From the NCBI RefSeq assembly GCF_900114345.1, contig NZ_FOZJ01000003.1, forward strand, positions 1,178,001-1,242,000: 64,000 nt of DNA, given 5' to 3'. The translations under genes were made by a program, and so were the position numbers. Positions within the stretch are counted from its first letter, which is position 1. Each line of letters opens with the position of its first letter. Below the pieces are notes generated by a model, which was not told where the DNA came from, did no database searches, and saw nothing but the letters and a program-made list of their open reading frames with translations. The stretch comes from Microbacterium sp. cf046 (GTDB taxonomy: Bacteria > Actinomycetota > Actinomycetes > Actinomycetales > Microbacteriaceae). Of the stretch, positions 57,639 through 64,000 are shown piece after piece.

Positions 57639-58683
57639 CGGCGAGTCGCTCGGCGGCCAGGCCCTCCGCGGCCTCCAGCGGTGTGACGCCGCGCGACTCG
57701 GCCTCGTCGAAGATACGGCGGACGGTGTCGCCGATCGCGGCGACGCGGCCCATGATCTCGTCGCGGCTGCCCAGGTGCTTCGCCTCGAGGTCGAGGTAGA
57801 TCACACCACCCGCGTTCACCACGAAGTCGGGTGCGTAGAGGATGCCGCGCGCCGCGAGACGATCGGCGCCGGAGTGGTCGGCGAGCGGGTTGTTCGCGGG
57901 GCCGCACACCGCGCGCGCGTCGAGCGTGTCGATGACCTCGTCGGTGAGGAGCCCGCCGATGCCGGCGGGCACGAACACGTCGGCCGGCACGAGGTGCTCT
58001 TCGCCCGGTGCGATCCAGTCGGCGCCCAGCTGCATCGCCAGGTCGCGCTTGGCCGGGTTGACGTCGGTCACGGTGAGGCGCGCACCCTCGGTGCTCAGGC
58101 GGACGGCGAGCCGGCTGCCGACCTGACCCATCCCCGAGATCGTGATGCGGCGGCCGTCGACGTCCGACGATCCCGTGACCCGTTCGAGAGTGGCGCGAAG
58201 CGACTCGTACACACCGAGGCTCGTCGGGCCGGCAGGCTCGCCGGAGCCGCCGCCCGCCTCGGGCAGCCCGACGACGTGGCTGGTGCGCTCGCTCACGGTC
58301 TGCATGTCCTCAGTGGTCGAGCCCACGTCCTCCGCGGTGCGGTACAGGCCGTGCAGCGATTCCACGGCGTCGCCGAGGTCGAGGAAAGCGGCCCGGCGCC
58401 TCTCGGAGCCGAGCACCGTGCCCGGGGGCAGCGCGATGACCGACTTGCCGCCGCCTGCATCGAGGCCGGCCGCCGCGTTCTTCAGCGTCATGGCCGCAGA
58501 CAGGCGCAGGGCGTCGCCGAGCGCGTCGCTCCAGTGCGGATAGCTCCACAGTCGTGCCCCGCCGAGCGCCGAGCCGAGCACCGACGAGTGCAGTGCGACG
58601 GCGATGAACAGTCCGCTGCGGCGGCCGGTCAGGGTCTCGACGCGTTCGTGGCGGAAATCGGGCAGTGGCAGGGTCCTAGACAT
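57607..58683 (-). CDS. Leucine/Glu/Phe/Val dehydrogenase
   Basis: 358 residues, normal for the Leu/Val/Phe dehydrogenases. The catalytic lysine lies in MTLKNAAAGLDAGGGKSVIALP (G-rich loop and K near residues 68-81), with the NAD-binding Rossmann motif ISGMGQVGSRLAVRL near 182-196. DFVVNAGGVIYLDLE matches the C-terminal region. It deaminates branched-chain or aromatic amino acids reversibly with NAD. An inverted repeat lies 140 bases upstream. The end of the gene is part of a tandem repeat array. Confidence 0.9.
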   Translation of the reverse strand: MSRTLPLPDFRHERVETLTGRRSGLFIAVALHSSVLGSALGGARLWSYPHWSDALGDALRLSAAMTLKNAAAGLDAGGGKSVIALPPGTVLGSERRRAAFLDLGDAVESLHGLYRTAEDVGSTTEDMQTVSERTSHVVGLPEAGGGSGEPAGPTSLGVYESLRATLERVTGSSDVDGRRITISGMGQVGSRLAVRLSTEGARLTVTDVNPAKRDLAMQLGADWIAPGEEHLVPADVFVPAGIGGLLTDEVIDTLDARAVCGPANNPLADHSGADRLAARGILYAPDFVVNAGGVIYLDLEAKHLGSRDEIMGRVAAIGDTVRRIFDEAESRGVTPLEAAEGLAAERLAAGARQHAFAG

Positions 58684-58820
58684 GGTGGTCCTCGTCGATC
58701 AGCCGCCGGGGTGTCCTGGGCGGACACCGTCCTCGTGGGATTCGGCGGGCGTGTGCGGATGGGCAGCATCGCGGCATCCACCTCTATTGCACCACCGCCG
58801 CGCCGATTGATCAACGTGCC

Positions 58821-58844
58821 GCGCAGAAACTGAGCAATCTGCGC
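58821..58844 (-). promoter_or_regulatory. Inverted repeat GCGCAGA / TCTGCGC, operator candidate
   Basis: GCGCAGA (58821-58827) and TCTGCGC (58838-58844) form a perfect 7-bp inverted repeat with a ten-base, AT-rich centre. Such half-site layout suits an Lrp/AsnC-type regulator of amino acid catabolism. It lies in the 280-base gap ahead of the dehydrogenase gene; otherwise this gap shows no gene. Confidence 0.5.
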
Positions 58845-58963
58845 ACGAGAGCGGGGGCCGGGCACGTCAAGTCGCGCGATCCGCTCGGTGCCTACCGCGG
58901 CGTGATCCAGCGGAGTACCGTTCGGCGCATGGGGATATGAGCTGGTCAGACAAGGAGGCGACC

Positions 58964-59347
58964 ATGTTCGAGAATGCACGAGGCGCCGGGGTCATCGCGG
59001 CGTCGGATCTCGAGCGCGCACGCTCGTTCTACGAGGGTGTGCTGGGGTTGAGCCCGGCGGAGGAATCTCCGGCGGATGATGAAGCGGTCTTCTACCGGTT
59101 GGGCGGGGTCCCGCTCATGGTCTACCGGTCGGGATTCGCGGGAACAGCGAAGAACACGGTCTTCGCGATCGAGACCGACGATCTCGCCGGTGACATGGAT
59201 GCGCTGCGGGCGAAGGGCGTGGTCTTCATGGACTACGACTTCCCGGGGCTCACGACCGTGGACGGCGTGGCCGAGCTCGGCGGAGAGAGATCCGCGTGGT
59301 TCGCCGACAGCGAGGGCAACATCCTCGCGCTGAGCCAGCGCAACTGA
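58964..59347 (+). CDS. VOC superfamily (glyoxalase-like) protein
   Basis: 127 residues from ATG 58964, with a very strong Shine-Dalgarno AAGGAGG (58952-58958) six bases ahead that decides against the in-frame ATG at 58937. Two beta-alpha-beta-beta-beta units of the VOC fold: GVIAASDLERARSFYEGVLGLSPAE and FAIETDDLAGDMDALRAKGVVF, ending AWFADSEGNILALSQ. Metal ligands are not obvious; the second-half glutamate is present in DSEGN. Function (lyase, resistance or isomerase) unknown. Confidence 0.88.
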   Translation: MFENARGAGVIAASDLERARSFYEGVLGLSPAEESPADDEAVFYRLGGVPLMVYRSGFAGTAKNTVFAIETDDLAGDMDALRAKGVVFMDYDFPGLTTVDGVAELGGERSAWFADSEGNILALSQRN

Positions 59348-59384
59348 GTCAACGCCTGCGGGGCAGAGGGGGAGCGGATCGACC

Positions 59385-59390
59385 TATTCT
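59385..59390 (+). promoter_or_regulatory. Candidate leaderless -10 box TATTCT
   Basis: TATTCT six bases before GTG 59397. Confidence 0.5.
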
Positions 59391-59396
59391 GAACGG

Positions 59397-59873
59397 GTGA
59401 CCGATCAGCTCCCTGCCCGCAGCCGCATCGTCCATGACGCACTTCGAGCAGCCGGGATCACCGGCGAGATCGTCGTGCTTCCGGATGCCGCATCCACCGC
59501 GCCGCTCGCCGCCGCCGCCCTCGGCGTCGAGGTCGGAGCCATCGCGAACAGCCTCGTCTTCTGGTCGGACGACGCACCGCTCCTCGTGATGACCAGCGGC
59601 GCGCACCGCGTCGACACCGGTGCGCTCGCGGAGCGCACCGGACGCGGGAGCATCCGTCGCGCCACAGCCGAACAGGTGCGCGATGCCACGGGCCAGGCAA
59701 TCGGCGGCGTCGCCCCGGCCGGGCATCCGTCTCCGCTCGTGACGATCGTCGACGAGGATCTGGTCGGCTACCCGGAGATCTGGGCCGCCGGCGGCACGCC
59801 GCACACGGTGTTCCCGCTGACGTTCGACGAGCTCGTCGCGCTCACGGGCGGCACCGTGCTCAAGGTCGACTGA
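59397..59873 (+). CDS. YbaK/EbsC-type aminoacyl-tRNA deacylase
   Basis: 158 residues from GTG 59397. The YbaK fold has LGVEVGAIANSLVFWSDDAPLLVMTSGAHRVD with the nucleotide-pocket region, RATAEQVRDATGQAIGGVAPAGHP (the GxxPxGH motif is GVAPAGH) and AAGGTPHTVFPLTFDELVALTGG. Family members hydrolyse wrongly charged tRNAs such as Cys-tRNA(Pro). Its final 14 bases overlap the facing debranching enzyme gene. Confidence 0.92.
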   Translation: MTDQLPARSRIVHDALRAAGITGEIVVLPDAASTAPLAAAALGVEVGAIANSLVFWSDDAPLLVMTSGAHRVDTGALAERTGRGSIRRATAEQVRDATGQAIGGVAPAGHPSPLVTIVDEDLVGYPEIWAAGGTPHTVFPLTFDELVALTGGTVLKVD

Positions 59874-61782
59874 CGCCGCGTCGTCGCTCGACGATGTCGG
59901 CGGCGGTGATCGCCGCAGCTGCCGACCAGGCCTGCGGCCGGCATGCCGCCGGGTAGGGCGTCGGCACCGGAGTATCGGCTGCGGAGTCGCCGGAGTGCAG
60001 CTCCGGCACACGGAAGCCGAAGCCCTCGGCCGCGGCGAGCATGCCGTCCACGACCAGCTCCGCCTCGTCGGTCAGACCCGCCAGGGCCATCCCGCGCGCG
60101 ATGATCGCGGTGTCGTGGGTCCAGACGCTGCCCCCGTGGTAGCTGAGCGGCCAATAGCCGCCGGCATCCGTCGACATCGTCCGCACGCCGTACCCGGACA
60201 GCATCGACGGTCCCACCAGCATCGCGGCGACGGCCTTCTCATCGGCGGGGTCGAGGATGCCGGTGCCCAGAAGGTGACCGATGTTGCTCGTCAGTGTGTC
60301 GACGGGTCGCTTGCGGGCGTCGAGGGCGATCGCGGGGTAGCGGCCCTCCGGAGTGCTCACCCAGTAGAACTCGGCGAAGCGCTGCTTGAGCTCTGCCGCC
60401 CATTCCCGGAGCCGCGCCGCGCCCGGCTCACCGAAGTGGTCGAGGAGCTCAGCGCCTGCGACTGCGGCCTCGTACGCGTATCCCTGCACCTCGCACAGCG
60501 CGATCGGTCCCTCGGCGAGTTCCCCCGATCGCCACTGGATGGAATCCCCGGAGTCCTTCCAGCCCTGATTGGCCAGGCCATGACCGGTCTCGTCGATGTA
60601 GTCGATGAACCCGTCGGCGTCGCCGTCGCCGTGCTCCAGGAGCCAGTCAAGCGCGCTGCGCAGTGCCGGCAGCAGGTCGCGCACCTCGGCCTCCGGCATC
60701 CCGGTCCGCCACGCGTCCGCGAGCAGACAGATCCAGAGCGCGGTGGCATCGACCGTGCCGTAGTACACCGGAGGCAGCACGATCCCTTCGCCCGGCATGG
60801 CGAGGGTCTCGCCGCGGAGCTCATGCAGGATCTTGCCCGGCTGCTGCGCCGACTCGGGATCGGTGCGCTCGCCCTGGAAGCGCGCGAGGACGCGGAGCGT
60901 GGATGCCGCCATCCGGTGACCCAGCGGCAGGGCGAGGCGCGCGGCCCACAGCGAATCCCGCCCGAAGAGCGTGAGGAACCACGGTGCACCGGCGGCGAAG
61001 AACTCGTCGTCGGGGCCGTCGGGCAGGGTGAGGCGCAGCGCGTCGAGGTCGCCGAGCGCGGTCCGCAGCCACCGATTCAGCCGCGGATCGCCGCCCACTT
61101 CGGGGACCGTCCACCCGGCGGGATGCCGCGCGCCGTGGACCACCAGCGAGGGGTCATCGAGCGTGAGCTCGCACGACAGTTCGACGGAGCCCCGGTGGTC
61201 CAGCTGCAGCGGCCACATCAGTTCGACAGCGCCGTCGATCGCCGAGATCGTCGCACCCGGTGCGGTGAGCGTGAATCCGCGGTCGCCCGACTCCACTCGT
61301 GCGCGACCGCCGTCCCCGTCGTGGGTCAGGTTCCACGGCCGCTCCGCGACCAGACCTGCCTTGACCTCCTGCAGCGGCGCGAACTCGGGGACGAGTCGGA
61401 GCCGGACGTCGGTGGCGACCGAGCCCGCGGCGTGCGAGGTGATCGTCACCGTGTCCTGAACCCGGCCGTCCTCGACCGTACGGCTGCGGAGAATGCGCAC
61501 TTTCGGGTCGGGGGAGTCGTCGTCGACGCCGCGCAGCAGACCGCCGAAGACCACGTGCGAGGCGCTGTGCGGCGCGACCGAGATCCACTCCGGCCGAGAT
61601 CCGCCGCAGGTCAGCGCGTGCTCGCGGATCTGCCGCGTGTCGCCGTGGTACACGCCGTGGATCGCGCTCTCGCCCAGGTCGCCGCCCCCGCCCGACCAGA
61701 CCTGCGTCGGCGCCCGCAGGGCGACGACGGCATCGTTCAGCAGCGGCTGCCGCGGATGCTCGACGATCGCTGACTCGCTCAT
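59860..61782 (-). CDS. Amylo-alpha-1,6-glucosidase / glycogen-debranching-type enzyme
   Basis: 640 residues from ATG 61782. N-terminal beta domain of the GDE_N type (GGDLGESAIHGVYHGDTRQIREHALT, where DTR is typical), then a six-hairpin alpha/alpha barrel of the GH15/GH63/GH133-like type: GAPWFLTLFGRDSLWAARLALPLG (FGRDS near residue 287), YYGTVDATALWICLLADAW, NQGWKDSGDSIQW and GGSVWTHDTAIIARGMAL. The acids in GRDS, KDSGD and the C-terminal WTHD region are candidates for catalysis. Overlaps the permease gene by ATGA, so the imported sugar is probably an alpha-glucan or related glucoside trimmed inside the cell. Confidence 0.88.
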   Translation of the reverse strand: MSESAIVEHPRQPLLNDAVVALRAPTQVWSGGGGDLGESAIHGVYHGDTRQIREHALTCGGSRPEWISVAPHSASHVVFGGLLRGVDDDSPDPKVRILRSRTVEDGRVQDTVTITSHAAGSVATDVRLRLVPEFAPLQEVKAGLVAERPWNLTHDGDGGRARVESGDRGFTLTAPGATISAIDGAVELMWPLQLDHRGSVELSCELTLDDPSLVVHGARHPAGWTVPEVGGDPRLNRWLRTALGDLDALRLTLPDGPDDEFFAAGAPWFLTLFGRDSLWAARLALPLGHRMAASTLRVLARFQGERTDPESAQQPGKILHELRGETLAMPGEGIVLPPVYYGTVDATALWICLLADAWRTGMPEAEVRDLLPALRSALDWLLEHGDGDADGFIDYIDETGHGLANQGWKDSGDSIQWRSGELAEGPIALCEVQGYAYEAAVAGAELLDHFGEPGAARLREWAAELKQRFAEFYWVSTPEGRYPAIALDARKRPVDTLTSNIGHLLGTGILDPADEKAVAAMLVGPSMLSGYGVRTMSTDAGGYWPLSYHGGSVWTHDTAIIARGMALAGLTDEAELVVDGMLAAAEGFGFRVPELHSGDSAADTPVPTPYPAACRPQAWSAAAAITAADIVERRRGVSRP

Positions 61783-62690
61783 TCCTTGACCGCACCCTGC
61801 GCGCTGTTCATGATGCGCTTCTGGAAGATGAAGAACATCACCGCCACCGGGATCGTCATGATCAGGGCCGCCGCGAGCTTCAACGGATACTGGGTTCCCT
61901 GGCTCAGCTGCCCGCCGGCGAGGGATGCGACGCCCTTCGTCAGCGTCGTCAGCTCCGGCGACTGCGTCGACACGATGAAGTGCGACAGCTCGTTCCACGA
62001 GCCCTGGAACGACAGGATCACGATGGTGATGAGCGCCGGCCTCGCCATCGGGAGCACCACCGACCAGAAGATCCGGAACGTGCCGGCGCCGTCGATGCGC
62101 GCCTGCTCCTCGACCGAGACCGGTATCGACTCGAAGAAGTTCTTCATGATGAAGACTCCTGCGGCGTCGACGAGCAGCGGCAGGATCATCCCGGCGTACG
62201 AGTCGTAGATGCCGAGCTGGTTGATCACCAGGAACCTGGGGATCAGCAGCACCACGCTCGGCACCGCCATCACGGCGATGACAGCCGCGAACACGAAACC
62301 CCGTCCGCGGAACTGCAGTCGGGCGAGCGCGTACCCGGCGAGCGAGACGAAGAAGACCCGCAGGAGGGTGACGCAGACCGTCACGATCGCCGAATTGCGG
62401 AACCACACCGGGAAGTCGCTCCGTAGGAACAGCCGCTCATAGGCCGCGGTCGACCACACCTGCGGAATGAGCGAGACCGGACTCACGGCCGCTTCGGCAT
62501 CCGTCTTGAACGACGTCGAGACCTGCACCAGGAACGGGTAGATGTAGATCAGCGAGATCACGATCAGCAGCGCGTAGAGCGCGATCTGCCAGCCGAGCTT
62601 CGCGGTGCTGCGACGCGCCTTGATCTGCGGTCGAGGCGGAGGTCCCTGCGGAGCCAGCATCTCCGTCTGGTCGACGCTCATTCCGGTCAT
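61779..62690 (-). CDS. Carbohydrate ABC transporter permease, MalG type
   Basis: 303 residues, six membrane segments. The N-terminus is polar and Pro/Arg-rich; ALYALLIVISLIYIYPFLVQVSTSFK is the MalG-type first helix. The EAA loop reads EEQARIDGAGTFRIFWSVVLPMARPAL near residues 195-221. The end (FFIFQKRIMNSAQGAVKE) is the usual MalG C-terminus with GAVK. Four-base overlaps join it to the MalF-type gene upstream and the debranching gene downstream. Confidence 0.93.
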   Translation of the reverse strand: MTGMSVDQTEMLAPQGPPPRPQIKARRSTAKLGWQIALYALLIVISLIYIYPFLVQVSTSFKTDAEAAVSPVSLIPQVWSTAAYERLFLRSDFPVWFRNSAIVTVCVTLLRVFFVSLAGYALARLQFRGRGFVFAAVIAVMAVPSVVLLIPRFLVINQLGIYDSYAGMILPLLVDAAGVFIMKNFFESIPVSVEEQARIDGAGTFRIFWSVVLPMARPALITIVILSFQGSWNELSHFIVSTQSPELTTLTKGVASLAGGQLSQGTQYPLKLAAALIMTIPVAVMFFIFQKRIMNSAQGAVKE

Positions 62691-63787
62691 GGTCGAGTCT
62701 CCTTGGGCTGGTACTGGCGCGCACGGCGCGCGGACACAGGTCGGTCACGCAGGGCCCACCGCTGGAACAGCGTCAGCAGCACGATGATCGCGAACAGGAT
62801 GAACGCGATGGCGGCACCCTGCCCCCAGTCCTGGTCGAGGAACGAAGCGTCGTACGACAGGTACGCCGGCGTCAGCGTCGTCTTGGCCGGCTGGCCCTTC
62901 GTTCCGGTGTAGATCTGATCGAACACCTGCCAGCATCCGATCAGCCCCAGTGTCAGCACCGTGAACAGCGCGGGTTTGAGCTGGGGGAGGGTGACGCGCC
63001 AGAACCGCTGCCACGCGTTGGCGCCGTCGACCATCGCCGCCTCCTGCACCTCGGGACTGATGTTCTGCAGCGCGGCGAGGAACAGCAGCATGAACGTGCC
63101 GCTGGTGGTGAAGATCGCCATGATGATGAACACCGTCATGGCGACGGACGGTCCGGCGATCCAGTTCCACCACGACAGGCCGAGGAAGTCGTTCTGCGTG
63201 AGGGCCGCAGGCCCGTCGGTGATGCCCACCGCCCCGAAGAGGATGTGGAGCAGGCCTCTCGGATCGGCGAGCCAGTTGGGACCTGCGATGCCGATCGCGC
63301 CGAGGATCTCGTTGACGACGCCGCTCGTGCTGAACAGGAAGATGAACAGCACGGTGATCGCCACCGAGGCGGTCACCGACGGGAAGTAGAACGCCGTCCG
63401 GAAGAAGCCGCGGCCCCGGAGGATCGCGCCGTTCACGAGCACCGCGAGGAAGAGCGAGAGGGCCGTCTGCAGGGGCACGACCAGCAGCACGTACCACGTG
63501 TTGTTGCGCATGGCCGTGCCGAAGTCGCGCGTGGCCAGCCCGTCGCCGGTCGTGACGGCCGCATAGTTCTGCAGGCCGACGAAGCCGACGTTCGACGAGA
63601 ACGGGCTGCCCCGTCCCGACCAGTCGGAGACGCTGACCCACAGGGCCATGACCACGGGGATCAGCAGGAAGACGCCCAGGATGAGGATCACCGGGAGGGT
63701 GAACACCCATCCCGCGAGCGCCTCGCCGCGCCGGATCCCCGATCGGGTGTTCCGTGCGCGGCGAGGCGCCGTTGCGGTCGCAGTCAT
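62687..63787 (-). CDS. Carbohydrate ABC transporter permease, MalF type
   Basis: 366 residues. Six or more membrane segments after a basic N-terminus (APRRARNTRSGIRRGEALAGWVF). The EAA loop is VQEAAMVDGANAWQRFWRVTLPQLKPAL near residues 254-281. A periplasmic loop of about 60 residues between helices 3 and 4 is longer than usual. Eleven bases separate it from the binding-protein stop. Forms the channel with the MalG-type permease; the ATPase is not encoded here and is probably the shared MsmK/UgpC-type one elsewhere. Confidence 0.92.
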   Translation of the reverse strand: MTATATAPRRARNTRSGIRRGEALAGWVFTLPVILILGVFLLIPVVMALWVSVSDWSGRGSPFSSNVGFVGLQNYAAVTTGDGLATRDFGTAMRNNTWYVLLVVPLQTALSLFLAVLVNGAILRGRGFFRTAFYFPSVTASVAITVLFIFLFSTSGVVNEILGAIGIAGPNWLADPRGLLHILFGAVGITDGPAALTQNDFLGLSWWNWIAGPSVAMTVFIIMAIFTTSGTFMLLFLAALQNISPEVQEAAMVDGANAWQRFWRVTLPQLKPALFTVLTLGLIGCWQVFDQIYTGTKGQPAKTTLTPAYLSYDASFLDQDWGQGAAIAFILFAIIVLLTLFQRWALRDRPVSARRARQYQPKETRP

Positions 63788-63798
63788 GGCTCAGGGCC

Positions 63799-64000
63799 TC
63801 AGTTGACGATCGCCTCGAGGTTGGACTGGACGGAATCGAGGATCTGCTGCGGATCGCCCGTCTTCAAGCCCTGGAGCTCGGAGTTGAAGTCGGTGATCAC
63901 GTCCGCGGTGCCGTCGTAGGTCGGGATGCCCTGGGCGTAGTCGGCGCCCGCCAGGAACGCGGCGAGCTTCGGGTTGTCGCTCGTCCACTGGTCGGCGGCC
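63799..64000 (-). CDS. Sugar ABC transporter substrate-binding protein, C-terminal end
   Basis: Only the last 66 or so residues are inside the window; the gene continues beyond base 64000. The visible tail (KLAAFLAGADYAQGIPTYDGTADVITDFNSELQGLKTGDP, then QQILDSVQSNLEAIVN) is typical of family 1 extracellular sugar-binding proteins. It stands just upstream of the MalF-type permease, so it is the receptor of this importer. Signal peptide and sugar site are not visible. Confidence 0.85.
   Translation of the reverse strand, partial: AADQWTSDNPKLAAFLAGADYAQGIPTYDGTADVITDFNSELQGLKTGDPQQILDSVQSNLEAIVN

Overview
The window is a high-GC, gene-dense stretch of actinobacterial chromosome. An Lsr2-type nucleoid protein, an actinobacterial ECF41 sigma factor, a DUF222/HNH gene, DrrAB-type efflux and several genes whose start codon lies 6-7 bases behind a TANNNT box (leaderless promoters) point to Microbacteriaceae, most likely Microbacterium or a close relative. 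The genus is inferred from gene content, not from a search. I see no CRISPR array, prophage, insertion sequence or rRNA operon; one tRNA gene is present. No gene-free gap exceeds 300 bases.

Layout. 1-7867: end of an acyl-CoA dehydrogenase-like gene, a large inverted repeat, then a tight operon of a peptide/opine-type ABC importer (lipoprotein, two permeases, fused double ATPase), a ketopantoate-reductase-like dehydrogenase and a GlcD-like FAD oxidase. 7904-11277: AhpD-like protein, FMN reductase, zinc-ribbon/nuclease-fold protein, YCII protein, alpha/beta hydrolase. 11401-13764: PadR regulator with an obvious operator, DUF1048 protein and a DrrA/DrrB-type exporter. 13837-20895: DUF1801, squalene-cyclase-like, DUF4239, small proteins, esterases, amino acid permease, DUF2071. 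20832-22396: ECF41 sigma factor with its AhpD-like partner and a recognisable ECF41-type promoter. 22443-30576: LLM oxidoreductase, TOPRIM protein, MarR, MFS, methyltransferase, receiver-like/TrxR-like fusion, serine hydrolase and an unknown membrane protein.

30673-33508: three-gene proton-translocating transhydrogenase pntAa-pntAb-pntB. 33512-37273: PfkB kinase with psuG (pseudouridine breakdown), Lsr2, a GAF/LuxR regulator, and an Ogt-like protein whose catalytic cysteine is valine. 37469-41372: a 1243-residue SF1-helicase-like protein with ruined ATPase motifs plus a 61-residue overlapping gene. 41477-46789: mscL, FmdB, 5-formyl-THF cyclo-ligase, galU, GNAT, a membrane protein and an amidohydrolase. 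46851-48546: tRNA-Ala(CGC), a strong hairpin, a tRNA-like remnant and a DUF222/HNH gene carrying a 15-bp minisatellite. 48662-52096: ArsR-type regulator with MFS exporter, and an acyl-CoA/4-coumarate-CoA-type ligase.

52271-57485 is the most system-like locus: phosphodiester glycosidase, GT2-GtrA fusion, DUF4956 membrane protein, VTC-domain protein and a Cthe_2159-like beta-helix lipoprotein, all tightly packed or overlapping. It looks like a cell-surface polymer assembly or modification unit. 57607-64000: leucine-dehydrogenase-type enzyme with a candidate operator, a VOC protein, a YbaK-type deacylase, then an operon (read leftwards) of sugar-binding protein (partial), two MalF/MalG-type permeases and an amylo-alpha-1,6-glucosidase-type enzyme.
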